A stretch of DNA of 64,000 bases from Streptomyces spinoverrucosus (GCF_006539505.1 NZ_BJND01000019.1:62001-126000), one strand, 5' to 3'. Shown: positions 24,801 through 32,933, counted from the stretch's first letter. Notes: generated from the letters alone by a model not told the origin. Made by a program: numbers and translations.

Positions 24801-25343
24801 ATGGACAGCACCACCGCCCACTCACTGACCTTCCGTGATGCCACCGACGCCGACGTCGACACGCTGGTCGCGCTGATCGAGTCGGCCTACCGGGGCGACT
24901 CCAGCCGGACCGGGTGGACCACCGAGGCGGACATCCTTCAGGGGCAGCGGACCGATCCCGAGGGCGTGCTGGCGGTCATCAAGGCGCCGGACAGCAGGCT
25001 GCTGACCGTGGAGCGGGACGGCACCGTCGTTGCCTGCTGCCAGCTCGAACACCGTGGCGACCACGCCTACTTCGGCATGTTCGCGGTGAGCCCCCTGCTT
25101 CAGGGCTCCGGTCTCGGCAAGGTGATCATCGCGGAGGCGGAGCGGCAGGTCCGCGAGACCTGGGGCGCCACGGAGATGCACATGACCGTGATCTCCGTAC
25201 GCGAGGACCTCATCGCCTGGTACGAGCGGCGCGGCTACCGCCGTACGGGACGGATGACCCCCTTCCCGTACGGCGACGAGCGGTTCGGCATCCCGCAGCG
25301 CGACGACCTGCAGTTCGAACTGCTGGTGAAGGAGCTCGCGTAG
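24801..25343 (+). CDS. GNAT-family N-acetyltransferase
   Basis: 180 residues from the ATG at 24801 with GGGGAGA upstream. LTFRDATDADVDTLVALIES begins the fold; the acetyl-CoA motif is FAVSPLLQGSGLGKVIIAEA (QGSGLG), followed by MHMTVISVREDLIAWYERRG with the general-acid Tyr in WYERRGYRRTGR. Single-domain and complete. The substrate is unknown. It is convergent with the glycerophosphodiesterase gene, 3 bases away. Confidence 0.88.
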   Translation: MDSTTAHSLTFRDATDADVDTLVALIESAYRGDSSRTGWTTEADILQGQRTDPEGVLAVIKAPDSRLLTVERDGTVVACCQLEHRGDHAYFGMFAVSPLLQGSGLGKVIIAEAERQVRETWGATEMHMTVISVREDLIAWYERRGYRRTGRMTPFPYGDERFGIPQRDDLQFELLVKELA

Positions 25344-25346
25344 GGC

Positions 25347-26030
25347 CTACGCCGTGAACCGGCCGGTGCGCTTGATCTCCGGGTAGTCGGTCGTCGCGCC
25401 GTCGAGTTCCAGCGCTCGTACGAGACGCAGGTGCTCCTGCGTGTTCACCACCCAGCCGATGATCCGCAGGCCCGCCTCGCGCGCGTGCTCCACGATCTCC
25501 AGGGTGAGCCTGCGGATGTTGAGGCAGACGGTCGCCGCCCCGGCCTCGACGGCGCGCTCCACGACGTCCGTGCCGTACCGGCTGGCGATCAGCGCGGTGC
25601 GTGCGCCGGGCACCAGCCGGGCCGCCTCGGCGACCGCCTCGTCGTGGAACGAGGACACCTCCACCCGGCCGGTGAGATCGCGCTCCCGCATCAACTCCGC
25701 CAGCGCCCGTGCCGCCCGCACGTCCTTGATTTCGGCCTGCAGCGGCGTCCGGACCGCGTCCAGGACCTCCTCGAACACAGGGACCCGCTCGCCCCGGCCC
25801 GCGTCCAGGGCGCGCAGCTCGGCGAGGGTCTTCTCGGCGATCGGCCCCGAGCCGTCCGTCGTACGGTCGACGTCTGTGTCGTGCATGACGACGAGGGCGC
25901 CGTCCTTGCTCAGATGCAGGTCGAGTTCGATCGCGTCGAGACCGGCCTCCTGAGCGGCGACGAAGGACCGGAGGGTGTTCTCGGGCTCCACACCCATGAC
26001 TCCGCGGTGACCGATGGTGAGGAAGTTCAA
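25347..26030 (-). CDS. glycerophosphodiester phosphodiesterase
   Basis: 227 residues. I place the start at a TTG (26030) because the family begins a few residues before the catalytic HRG, and here NFLTIGHRGVMGVEPENT follows directly; GGAAGCGAG lies upstream. The HRG...PENT and ELDLHLSKDGALVVMHD motifs carry the catalytic His pair and the Glu/Asp metal ligands, and LQAEIKD supplies another. The enzyme hydrolyses glycerophosphodiesters to glycerol-3-phosphate and an alcohol. There is no signal peptide, so it acts in the cytoplasm unless the start is further upstream. It is divergent from the DUF6421 operon. Confidence 0.85.
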   Translation of the reverse strand: MNFLTIGHRGVMGVEPENTLRSFVAAQEAGLDAIELDLHLSKDGALVVMHDTDVDRTTDGSGPIAEKTLAELRALDAGRGERVPVFEEVLDAVRTPLQAEIKDVRAARALAELMRERDLTGRVEVSSFHDEAVAEAARLVPGARTALIASRYGTDVVERAVEAGAATVCLNIRRLTLEIVEHAREAGLRIIGWVVNTQEHLRLVRALELDGATTDYPEIKRTGRFTA

Positions 26031-26278
26031 GGTTCGACTCGCTTCCGTCGACGGCGGCGGTGGTGGCGTCGCGGCCACCTGTGGACCGTATCGCCTGGGA
26101 CCGTGCCGGGCAGAGAGTGACGACGGGGCAATGTGTATTCGAGGTCGCCATGTCCCACAGGAAAAAGTGCGGTGAAGGCAGGGGTGGCGCAGAATAATTT
26201 CCCGGGGGTCCCCTTGCTGGGTGAAAGCTGGTGTGTATACGGTCTCCTTACGTGAGGTTCTCCCGTGGAGGATGGGAC

Positions 26279-27676
26279 ATGACGGAAATTCTTGTGCAGG
26301 TGGGCGCGGAGGAGAAGGTTCCTCCTGTGACCAGGGTGGTTGAGGACCCGGCATGGCCCGTGCTCAAGGATGCCGTGGAGCAGATCCGGCCATGGCAGTC
26401 CAAGGACGGATCGATCGACTTCGAGGCCGAGGGCGCCCCCGACCCGGCCGAGGCCGAGCTCGCCGTCCGGCGTGTCGTCGACGCCGTCGAGGAGCTGTCC
26501 TCGCTCCTGCCGCACGACGCCGCCTACCACGCGGCCCTCATGCGGGACCTGCGCCGCTGGGCCGACGAGGGCTTCAAGGTGCCCGACTTCCTGGACTCGC
26601 TGCTCGCCTTCCAGCCGGCCGCGAATCGGCAGGACGGCCTGCAGCACCTGGTCGTCTTCCCGATGTACACGCAGAACGGCAACCCCGACCGCAACCTCGA
26701 AGCGGTGGTACTGCGCATGGTCTGGCCGGACTGGCTGGCCGAGCTGGAGCGCACCCGCTACGACAACCCGCTGTTCTGCGGCATCAAGTTCGAGGACTTC
26801 ACGGCCGGGTACGACACCAACTCCGCCGTCCTCTTCCCGGAGACCATCGCCGTGCGCGAGGCCCCCGAGCGGTTCAGCTGGGGCGGCATCTTCTGCGACC
26901 GCGAGGCCGCCCGCTTCCGCCGCGTCACCGCGGCCGCCGTCGACCTCCTGGGCCTCGACCTGCCCGAGGACATCGCCGCCATGGTCCACGACCAGAAGCG
27001 CTGCGAAGAGGCCTTCGTACTCTGGGACATGGTCCACGACCGCACCCACAGCCACGGCGACCTGCCGTTCGACCCGTTCATGATCAAGCAGCGCCAGCCG
27101 TTCTGGATGTACGGCCTGGAGGAGCTGCGCTGCGATCTGACCGCCTTCAAGGAGGCCGTGAAGCTGGCCGGCGAGGGCGTACCGCAGGCCCGTGACGTGC
27201 AGTACGCGGTGCTGTTCGACCGGATGTTCCGCTTCCCGGTCACCGGCGAGCGGGTGCGCAACTACGACGGCCTGGGCGGCCAGCTGCTCTTCGCCTACCT
27301 GCACAAGCACGACGTCGTCCGGTGGACCGACAACAAGCTGTCGATCGACTGGGAGCGCGCGCCGCAGGTCACCAACCAGCTGTGCGCCGAGATCGAGAAG
27401 CTCTACCGGGACGGCATCGACCGCCCCAAGCTCGTGCACTGGTTCGCCGGGTACGAACTGGTCTCCACCTACCTCGCCCCGCACCCCGGCTCCAAGTGGG
27501 CCAAGGGCCCGGACGCCCTGGACCTGACCCAGCCGCCGCGCAAGCTCGTCGATGACGTGCTTCCGGACGAGTTTCCGCTGAGCATGTTCTATGAAGCGCT
27601 GTCCAAGAAACTGAAGAACGTGATTGCCTCGACCCGGGGCATCACGGCGGACACCGCCAAGCGGGTCGCCGCGTGA
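26279..27676 (+). CDS. DUF6421-type protein with HDxxH...E motif
   Basis: 465 residues from the ATG at 26279 with GGAGG seven bases upstream. I recognise it only as a conserved actinobacterial family, I believe DUF6421. Seen: WDMVHDRTHSHGDLPFDPF with His253-Asp254-x-x-His257 and His259, then YGLEELRCDLTAF with Glu281, Glu282 and Asp286 some 24-29 residues on. This spacing and the ExxxD step resemble gluzincin metallopeptidases (HExxH...ExxxD, or the M49 family), with Asp in place of the first Glu. That is inference. No signal peptide or membrane helix is present. It is the first gene of an operon with an SDR and a threonine aldolase; a GTGA overlap at its stop offers an alternative start for the SDR. 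Confidence 0.75.
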   Translation: MTEILVQVGAEEKVPPVTRVVEDPAWPVLKDAVEQIRPWQSKDGSIDFEAEGAPDPAEAELAVRRVVDAVEELSSLLPHDAAYHAALMRDLRRWADEGFKVPDFLDSLLAFQPAANRQDGLQHLVVFPMYTQNGNPDRNLEAVVLRMVWPDWLAELERTRYDNPLFCGIKFEDFTAGYDTNSAVLFPETIAVREAPERFSWGGIFCDREAARFRRVTAAAVDLLGLDLPEDIAAMVHDQKRCEEAFVLWDMVHDRTHSHGDLPFDPFMIKQRQPFWMYGLEELRCDLTAFKEAVKLAGEGVPQARDVQYAVLFDRMFRFPVTGERVRNYDGLGGQLLFAYLHKHDVVRWTDNKLSIDWERAPQVTNQLCAEIEKLYRDGIDRPKLVHWFAGYELVSTYLAPHPGSKWAKGPDALDLTQPPRKLVDDVLPDEFPLSMFYEALSKKLKNVIASTRGITADTAKRVAA

Positions 27677-27714
27677 GCGATCACGTCCAGAACACTGCTC
27701 AGGAGGCGAAGACC

Positions 27715-28461
27715 ATGGGGAACGGTGCTCTCAGCGGTGCGGTGATCGCGGTGGCCGGCGCGGGCGGACCCGCCGGCCGGGCGACGCTGCTGCGGCTGGC
27801 CGAGGCGGGCGCGATCGTCGTCGGCTCCGACAACGACCCGGAGCGACTGGCGGAGGCCGTGGACGCGGCCAGCTACGCGCACGGCGGCGCCACCGTCGTC
27901 GGCGACACGGTCGACCTGCTCGACCGGCAGGCCGCCCAGGACTGGGCCAATCGCGTCGAGAAGGACTTCGGGCGCGTCGACGGCCTGGTCCACCTCGTCG
28001 GCGGCTGGCGCGGCAGCGAGACCTTCACCAAGACCCGGCTCGACGACTGGGACCTGCTGGAGCTGCTGCTCATCCGCACCGTCCAGCACACCTCCCTCGC
28101 CTTCCACGAGGCGCTGCAGCGCAGCGACCGCGGCCGGTACGTCCTGATCAGCGCCGCCGGCGCCAGCAAGCCCACCGCGGGCAACGCCGCGTACGCCGCC
28201 GCCAAGGCCGCCGCCGAGGCGTGGACGCTGGCCCTGGCCGACTACTTCGGCAAGGCCGGGGGCGAGCAGGGGCCGAACGCGGCGGCTGCCATCCTGGTGG
28301 TGAAGGCACTGGTGCACGACGCCATGCGCGCCGAGCGACCCAACGCGAAGTTCGCGGGCTTCACCGACGTCAACGACCTGGCGGAGGCCATCGCCGGTGT
28401 CTGGGACAAGCCCGCCGCCGAAGTGAACGGACAACGTCTGTGGCTGACCGAGAAGCCGTGA
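27715..28461 (+). CDS. short-chain dehydrogenase/reductase
   Basis: 248 residues from the ATG at 27715, which has CAGGAGG eight bases upstream; a GTG at 27673 overlapping the previous stop is possible and would add 14 residues. Cofactor motif AVAGAGGPAGRATLLRLAEA is a Rossmann GxxGxxG variant, GSDNDPERL follows, and the active site is Ser in LISAAGAS with Tyr/Lys in AAYAAAKAAAEAW. The substrate is unknown. It is the middle gene of a three-gene operon and its stop overlaps the start of the threonine aldolase gene by GTGA, so its product is likely in a shared pathway acting on a beta-hydroxy amino acid or related aldehyde. Confidence 0.85.
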   Translation: MGNGALSGAVIAVAGAGGPAGRATLLRLAEAGAIVVGSDNDPERLAEAVDAASYAHGGATVVGDTVDLLDRQAAQDWANRVEKDFGRVDGLVHLVGGWRGSETFTKTRLDDWDLLELLLIRTVQHTSLAFHEALQRSDRGRYVLISAAGASKPTAGNAAYAAAKAAAEAWTLALADYFGKAGGEQGPNAAAAILVVKALVHDAMRAERPNAKFAGFTDVNDLAEAIAGVWDKPAAEVNGQRLWLTEKP

Positions 28462-29528
28462 ACCCCCCGAAGACCGACGCGCGTCGCCATCACGACCCCG
28501 AGGTCCGCGGTTTCGCCAGTGACAACTACGCCGGGGCCCACCCGGAGGTGCTCGCCGCCCTGGCCCTGGCCAACGGCGGGCACCAGGTCGCGTACGGCGA
28601 GGACGCGTACACCGAGAACCTCCAGCGCGTCATCCGCAGCCACTTCGGTGCCACGGCGGAGGCGTTCCCGGTGTTCAACGGCACCGGCGCCAACGTCGTC
28701 GCCCTGCAGGCGGTCACCGACCGCTGGGGCGCGGTGATCTGCGCCGAGAGCGCGCACATCAACGTCGACGAGTGCGGGGCGCCGGAGCGGGTCGGCGGGC
28801 TGAAGCTGCTCACCGTACCCACGCCCGACGGCAAGCTCACGCCCGAGCTGATCGACCGGCAGGCGTACGGCTGGGACGACGAGCACCGCGCGATGCCGCA
28901 GGTCGTCTCCATAGCCCAGGCCACCGAGCTGGGCACGGTCTACACGCCGGACGAGATCCGGGCGATCTGCGAACACGCCCACGCGCACGGGATGAAGGTC
29001 CATCTGGACGGCTCCCGCATCGCCAACGCGGCCGCCTCCCTGGACGTCCCGATGCGGACCTTCACCAACGCGGCCGGCGTCGACATCCTCTCCCTGGGCG
29101 GCACCAAGAACGGCGCCCTGTTCGGTGAGGCCGTTGTGGTCATCAACCAGGACGCCGTCAGCCATATGAAGCATCTGCGCAAGCTGTCCATGCAGCTCGC
29201 CTCCAAGATGCGCTTCGTGTCCGTGCAGCTGGAGGCCCTGCTTGCCAGGGACCTGTGGCTGCGCAACGCACGGCACTCCAACGAGATGGCCCAGCGCCTC
29301 GCCGAGGGCGTACGCGCCGTGCACGGTGTCGAGCTGCTGCACCCGGTGCAGGCCAACGCGGTCTTCGCGCGGCTGCCGCACGACGTGAGCGAGCGCCTGC
29401 AGAAGCGGTTCCGTTTCTACTTCTGGGACGAGGCCGCCGGTGACGTGCGCTGGATGTGCTCCTTCGACACGACGGAGGAGGACGTGGACGCGTTCGTCGC
29501 GGCGCTCAAGGAGGAGATGGCGCGGTAG
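28458..29528 (+). CDS. low-specificity L-threonine aldolase family PLP enzyme
   Basis: 356 residues from the GTG at 28458, overlapping the SDR stop; a GTG at 28440 is also in frame. FASDNYAGAHPEVLAALALA starts the fold, YGEDAYTENLQ is the substrate loop, VFNGTGANVVALQ binds the phosphate, HLDGSRIANAA carries the Asp that pairs with the pyridine nitrogen, and LSLGGTKNGALFGEAVV holds the PLP lysine. The family cleaves threonine or other beta-hydroxy-alpha-amino acids to glycine and an aldehyde. It is the last gene of the DUF6421-SDR operon; together these could process a hydroxy amino acid, its aldehyde and a peptide-like precursor (inference). Confidence 0.9.
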   Translation: MNPPKTDARRHHDPEVRGFASDNYAGAHPEVLAALALANGGHQVAYGEDAYTENLQRVIRSHFGATAEAFPVFNGTGANVVALQAVTDRWGAVICAESAHINVDECGAPERVGGLKLLTVPTPDGKLTPELIDRQAYGWDDEHRAMPQVVSIAQATELGTVYTPDEIRAICEHAHAHGMKVHLDGSRIANAAASLDVPMRTFTNAAGVDILSLGGTKNGALFGEAVVVINQDAVSHMKHLRKLSMQLASKMRFVSVQLEALLARDLWLRNARHSNEMAQRLAEGVRAVHGVELLHPVQANAVFARLPHDVSERLQKRFRFYFWDEAAGDVRWMCSFDTTEEDVDAFVAALKEEMAR

Positions 29529-29568
29529 GTCTGCGTAGTGCATAGATATGCGGCCACCTGAAAAGTCA

Positions 29569-29597
29569 TTGACGTTCGGTGATCGCGTTTCTATGCT
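29569..29597 (+). promoter_or_regulatory. sigma70-type promoter for a leaderless transcript
   Basis: TTGACG (29569-29574) and TATGCT (29592-29597) are spaced by exactly 17 bases. The transcription start expected about seven bases on falls within two bases of the ATG at 29606, and no Shine-Dalgarno precedes it, so the mRNA is probably leaderless. Confidence 0.7.
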
Positions 29598-29605
29598 CTG
29601 CGGGC

Positions 29606-30178
29606 ATGGAGCTGATCCAGGAAAACCCCGACCTGTCCGCCTATCTGGCCGCCGACGAGGCCATCGACCACGATCATCCGCGCGTACGGGAGACGGCTGC
29701 GCGGCTCGCCGCATCGGCTACGGATTCGTATGACTATGCGCGGATGGCGTTCGAGTTCGTGCGGGACACCATTCCGCACTCCCAGGACGTCGGCGATCTC
29801 CGCGTCACCTGGCGAGCGTCCGACGTCCTGGAGCAGGGCACGGGCATCTGCTACGCCAAGGCCCACGCCCTGGCCGCGCTGCTGCGGGCCGAGGACATCC
29901 CTACCGCCCTGTGCTACCAGAGGTTCGACGTGGTGCACGGGCTGGTCGCCGTCCGCTTCAACGGTGCCTGGCATCGGCAGGACCCGCGCGGAAACAAGCC
30001 GGGCGTGGACGCACAGTTCTCCTTGGGTGCTGAGCGCCTGGCCTTCACGGCCGACCCGAAGTTCAATGAGCTGGACTATCCAGTCCTGTATGCCGTACCG
30101 CATCCACTGGTGCTGGAGGCACTCAAGGCGGCCCCCGACCGGCCGTATCTCTGGCAGCACCTTCCCACCGCACTCTGA
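29606..30178 (+). CDS. transglutaminase-like cysteine-protease-fold protein
   Basis: 190 residues. The catalytic triad pattern is readable: Cys in EQGTGICYAKAHALAALLRA, His in FDVVHGLVAVRFNG and Asp in WHRQDPRGN. The N-terminal helix bundle is short and there is no signal peptide, so the protein is cytoplasmic. Bacterial members include proteases, peptide N-glycanase-like and amide-forming enzymes. No partner gene is in the same unit. The start is fixed by the promoter directly before it. The next gene lies on the other strand. Confidence 0.82.
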   Translation: MELIQENPDLSAYLAADEAIDHDHPRVRETAARLAASATDSYDYARMAFEFVRDTIPHSQDVGDLRVTWRASDVLEQGTGICYAKAHALAALLRAEDIPTALCYQRFDVVHGLVAVRFNGAWHRQDPRGNKPGVDAQFSLGAERLAFTADPKFNELDYPVLYAVPHPLVLEALKAAPDRPYLWQHLPTAL

Positions 30179-30484
30179 GGCAAGGCGGACGTGGCCCCAC
30201 AACTGGCGAGGGCCCCACGCACCCGGCTCACCGAGGAGACCGTCTCGGGCATCTTCCTGCTGGAGACCATGGCCCCGAGGCCGAGGCGGCGGCCGCCGAA
30301 CTCGCCGCCCTCCTGGAGAAGTTCAGCCCCGCCGCAGGGGTGATCCCTCGCAGCGCCCCGGAGCAGGTGCTGCGCACCAGCATCCAGCCCTGGACACAGC
30401 GGCCGGGTCCGCAGGCACCGCGTACGGTCGCGGACTCCGGCTTTCCGGTGCGTCGCCCGGACTGTATCGACCGCCGTGCGGCGG
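30179..30484 (+). other. 306-base gap with a possible frameshifted coding remnant
   Basis: On the plus strand a frame from about 30190 reads APRTRLTEETVSGIFLLETM, and near 30275 the sense-looking sequence continues one frame over as EAEAAAAELAALLEKFSPAA, up to about 30400. A single indel would join them. No family was recognised, and no stop is met before the frame enters the antisense of the acyltransferase gene. It could be a decayed gene end or chance in high-GC DNA. Confidence 0.25.
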
Positions 30485-31213
30485 TCAGCGTGCCTCGGCC
30501 TCGCGGACCTGTTCCGGGGTGGGGGCCGTGCCGCCGAGGTGGGCGGGGAGCCACCAGGTGTCGTCCCTGCCGCGGGGGCGTCCGGGGTAGGCACGCTGGG
30601 CCGCGTCCAGCAGGTCCTGGACGCGCTCGCGCAGTCGGCGGGTGATCGCGCCCGCGTACTGGTCGCGCGGAGCGTCGACCGCCTCGCCGACCCGGATTGT
30701 GACCGGGATGTGGCTGCGCTTGAAGTTGCGCGGGTGGCCCTTGGTCCACAGCCGCTGCGTGCCCCACACGGCCATCGGGATGAGCGGCACGCCCGCCTCC
30801 TGGGCCAGCCGCGCCGCACCCGACTTGAAGCTCTTCAGCGTGAACGACTGCGAGATCGTGGCCTCCGGGAACACACCGACGATCTCGCCGGAGCGCAGCG
30901 AGTCCAGAGCGTGCTGATACGCGGCCTCGCCCTGCTTGCGGTCCACCGGGATGTGCCGCATACCGCGCATCAGCGGACCGGAGATGCGGTGCCGGAAGAC
31001 GGACTCCTTCGCCATGAAGCGCACCAGGCGCTTCTGGGGGAGCGCGGCCAGGCCGTTGAAGACGAAGTCCAGATAGCTGATGTGATTGCTCACCAGCACT
31101 GCGCCGCCCGAGCGCGGGATGTTCTCCGACCCCTGGCAGTCGATCTTCAGGTCCCAGACCTTGAACAAGGTCCGCGCGAGACCGACGACGGGACGGTAGA
31201 CGAGTTCTGCCAT
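30485..31213 (-). CDS. 1-acyl-glycerol-3-phosphate acyltransferase (PlsC family)
   Basis: 242 residues. The catalytic NHISYLD is the H(x4)D box, with the glycerolipid-binding blocks FMAKESVFRH, GVFPEATISQSF (FPEGT-like, here with Ala for Gly) and VPLIPMAVWGTQ following in family order. The enzyme transfers a fatty acyl chain to lysophosphatidate at the membrane surface. The substitution in FPEA is seen in some actinobacterial paralogues and could alter specificity. A monocistronic gene with no lipid genes adjacent. The C-terminal 40 residues (RPRGRDDTWWLPAHLGG) extend past the usual domain end. Confidence 0.87.
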   Translation of the reverse strand: MAELVYRPVVGLARTLFKVWDLKIDCQGSENIPRSGGAVLVSNHISYLDFVFNGLAALPQKRLVRFMAKESVFRHRISGPLMRGMRHIPVDRKQGEAAYQHALDSLRSGEIVGVFPEATISQSFTLKSFKSGAARLAQEAGVPLIPMAVWGTQRLWTKGHPRNFKRSHIPVTIRVGEAVDAPRDQYAGAITRRLRERVQDLLDAAQRAYPGRPRGRDDTWWLPAHLGGTAPTPEQVREAEAR

Positions 31214-31400
31214 GGGCGGAGTGGACCCTTCCTGCTCAGCCTGGGAAGGGACTCCCGGCGGACAAGTTACGTAGCCGTAGGTTTACGGCATCTCGCAGAT
31301 CGTGCCCCAAGAACGGACAGGTAGCCAGTCCTGGTGCCCGGGCGAGGCGAGATCCTCGTCACGTCGGCGCGTAGGTCCACCTCGTGCTTTTACGACGTCT

Positions 31401-31744
31401 TTACTCGGTGCGTACGGTGACTTGCTGGGCGAGCAAGTACATCTCGCACGCCACGCAGAACCCCAACGCCGCGTTGAGAAAGGCGGCGACGAGCGCGGCT
31501 CCGGTCGCGGCAAGCCCCAGCCAGACGGGCCCCAGCGTGTAGCCGACCAGGCCGACGCCCGCGAACACCAGCCCCACCGCCTGCGCGAACCGCGAGGGTT
31601 CCGGCGCCTCGAACTCCGCCGCCGGCCCGATCCGGGGTCGTATCACCCGGTGGAACGCCCAGCCGTACGGCGAATGGCCCATGCCGCCAGGACGACGGCC
31701 GTCACGGCCGCCCCGAAACGCGGTCCCCTCACGTCGATGTCCAT
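31401..31744 (-). pseudogene. DUF4395 gene broken by an internal deletion and frame change
   Basis: The start MDIDVRGPRFGAAVTAVVLA (ATG at 31744) matches the DUF4395 N-terminus, but after that the frame stops at 31643. The rest of the family (HSPYGWAFHRVIRPRIGP, AQAVGLVFAGVGLVGYTLGP, FCVACEMYLLAQQVTVR) is in another frame from about 31680 to 31401. About 30 residues, the first membrane hairpin, are missing at the junction. A protein started at the internal ATG (31682) would be 93 residues with no ribosome site. DUF4395 proteins are membrane partners of a thioredoxin-like protein, and here the thioredoxin gene is divergent and also shortened. Comparison to intact members is from memory. Confidence 0.65.
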
Positions 31745-31850
31745 GAACCCAGAATTCCGCAGCGAAAAGGCCGCCGGGAGGCGGGAATCTTTGCGGTCTC
31801 GTGAACGCTTGTGCTGGGCATGGCGGGAGTTGTGACCGGTCGGGTGGTGT

Positions 31851-32216
31851 GTGCGCGTGCGTGACGAGGGCAAGCGGCTCGGTGTGGCCGAACTGGGTGC
31901 CGAACTCGGTGAACGCGCCACGCTGGTGCAGTTCTCCAGCGCCTTCTGCGCGCCCTGCCGGGCGACCCGCCGGATCCTCGGCGAGGTGGCCGAACTGGTC
32001 CCGGGTGTCATCCACGTCGAGATCGACGCCGAGGCCCATCTGTCCCTCGTACGCACGCTCGACATCGTCAAGACCCCGACCGTGCTGGTGCTGGACGCCG
32101 ACGGCCGGGTCGTACGGCGGGCCGCGGGACAGCCGCGCAAGGCCGATGTGATCGCCGCGCTGGGGCAGGCTGTGCGCGCCGAGGGCGCCGGGTCCGTCGA
32201 GGGCTCCGGGGTCTGA
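31851..32216 (+). CDS. thioredoxin-family protein lacking its N-terminal anchor
   Basis: 121 residues from the GTG at 31851. The thioredoxin fold is clear: LVQFSSAFCAPCRATRRILG with active site CAPC, then IVKTPTVLVLDADG with the cis-proline. Relatives in this position usually begin with a membrane helix starting VTG-x-VVC. Here GTGACCGGTCGGGTGGTGTG (from 31832) encodes VTGRVVCA but then runs to a stop in another frame, so the helix seems deleted. The product would be soluble unless initiation differs. No Shine-Dalgarno precedes 31851. It is divergent from the broken DUF4395 gene and upstream of the flavin reductase unit. Confidence 0.75.
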   Translation: MRVRDEGKRLGVAELGAELGERATLVQFSSAFCAPCRATRRILGEVAELVPGVIHVEIDAEAHLSLVRTLDIVKTPTVLVLDADGRVVRRAAGQPRKADVIAALGQAVRAEGAGSVEGSGV

Positions 32217-32233
32217 AATTCCTGCATTCCAGA

Positions 32234-32248
32234 TCCCGGAATCCGGGA
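32234..32248. promoter_or_regulatory. palindrome upstream of the leader-peptide/flavin-reductase unit
   Basis: TCCCGG-AAT-CCGGGA is a perfect 6-bp inverted repeat with a 3-base centre, 42 bases before the leader peptide start. A second overlapping pair, ATTCC (32226-32230) and GGAAT (32238-32242), is also present. Candidate operator for a sulfur or redox regulator; the regulator is unknown. Confidence 0.4.
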
Positions 32249-32289
32249 CGAACTTGACTGTGCGCAGCATCTATCGTCAGCTTGACCGT

Positions 32290-32370
32290 ATGCCTTCGGA
32301 AGTCCTTCTCTTCGGCCGGGTCCATGTCGACCTCGTCCGCACCGCGAGCGCACGCTGTCCGGGCTGCTGA
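32290..32370 (+). CDS. short cysteine-containing putative leader peptide
   Basis: A 26-residue ORF: a start MPSEVLLFGR followed by VHVDLVRTASARCPGC and a stop. This VDLVRTAS-x-x-C pattern is the signature of the actinobacterial putative leader peptides found ahead of sulfur-assimilation and flavin-reductase genes, where Cys codons near the end are thought to let ribosome stalling report cysteine supply. It ends 44 bases before the flavin reductase ATG. The role in attenuation is inferred from the family; no clear terminator/antiterminator pair was worked out. Confidence 0.75.
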   Translation: MPSEVLLFGRVHVDLVRTASARCPGC

Positions 32371-32414
32371 ACAGCCCAGGATCCGCTCGTCGTCCCCCGC
32401 AGAAGGTCAACTCC

Positions 32415-32933
32415 ATGACGGCCACCCCCGGCCTCGCCGCACCCGCCTCTCCGTCAACCGCCGCTCCCGACCTGTTCCGCGCCGTCTTCCGGCGGCACGC
32501 GGCCGGCGTGGCGGTGATCACGGCGCGCGGTGACACCGGCCCGGTCGGCTTCACCGCCACCTCCCTCACCTCCGTCTCCGCCGAACCACCGCTGCTCTCC
32601 TTCGGGATCGGCACGGGGTCGTCCAGCTGGGCGGCGATCTCCGGCGCCGACCATGTCGGCGTCCACATACTCGGTGAGCATCAGCAGGAGCTGGCGGCCA
32701 CCTTCGCGCGCAGCGGCGCCGACCGGTTCGGCGCGCCCACCGTCTGGCGCGAGGGCCCCGAAGGCGTTCCCGTGCTCGACGGCGTGCTGGCCTGGCTGGT
32801 GTGCACGGTGCACGCGCGCGTGCCCGCGGGTGACCACCGTCTCGTACTCGCGGAAGTCATCGGCGGCGACCCGGCCGGCGCGGGCCGGCCGCTGCTGTAC
32901 CACCAGGGACGCTTCACCGCGTTGCGTGACTGA
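32415..32933 (+). CDS. flavin reductase (HpaC/RutF-like) family protein
   Basis: 172 residues from the ATG at 32415. FRAVFRRHAAGVAVITARGD and GFTATSLTSVSAEPPLLSFG are the flavin-binding split-barrel motifs, and FARSGADRFGAPTVWREGPE, VLDGVLAWLVCTVHARVPAG and GDHRLVLAEVIGG complete the fold. Such proteins reduce FMN or FAD with NAD(P)H for partner monooxygenases. The leader peptide upstream suggests expression tuned to cysteine or sulfur status, as for desulfonation systems. No partner monooxygenase is in the window. Confidence 0.88.
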   Translation: MTATPGLAAPASPSTAAPDLFRAVFRRHAAGVAVITARGDTGPVGFTATSLTSVSAEPPLLSFGIGTGSSSWAAISGADHVGVHILGEHQQELAATFARSGADRFGAPTVWREGPEGVPVLDGVLAWLVCTVHARVPAGDHRLVLAEVIGGDPAGAGRPLLYHQGRFTALRD

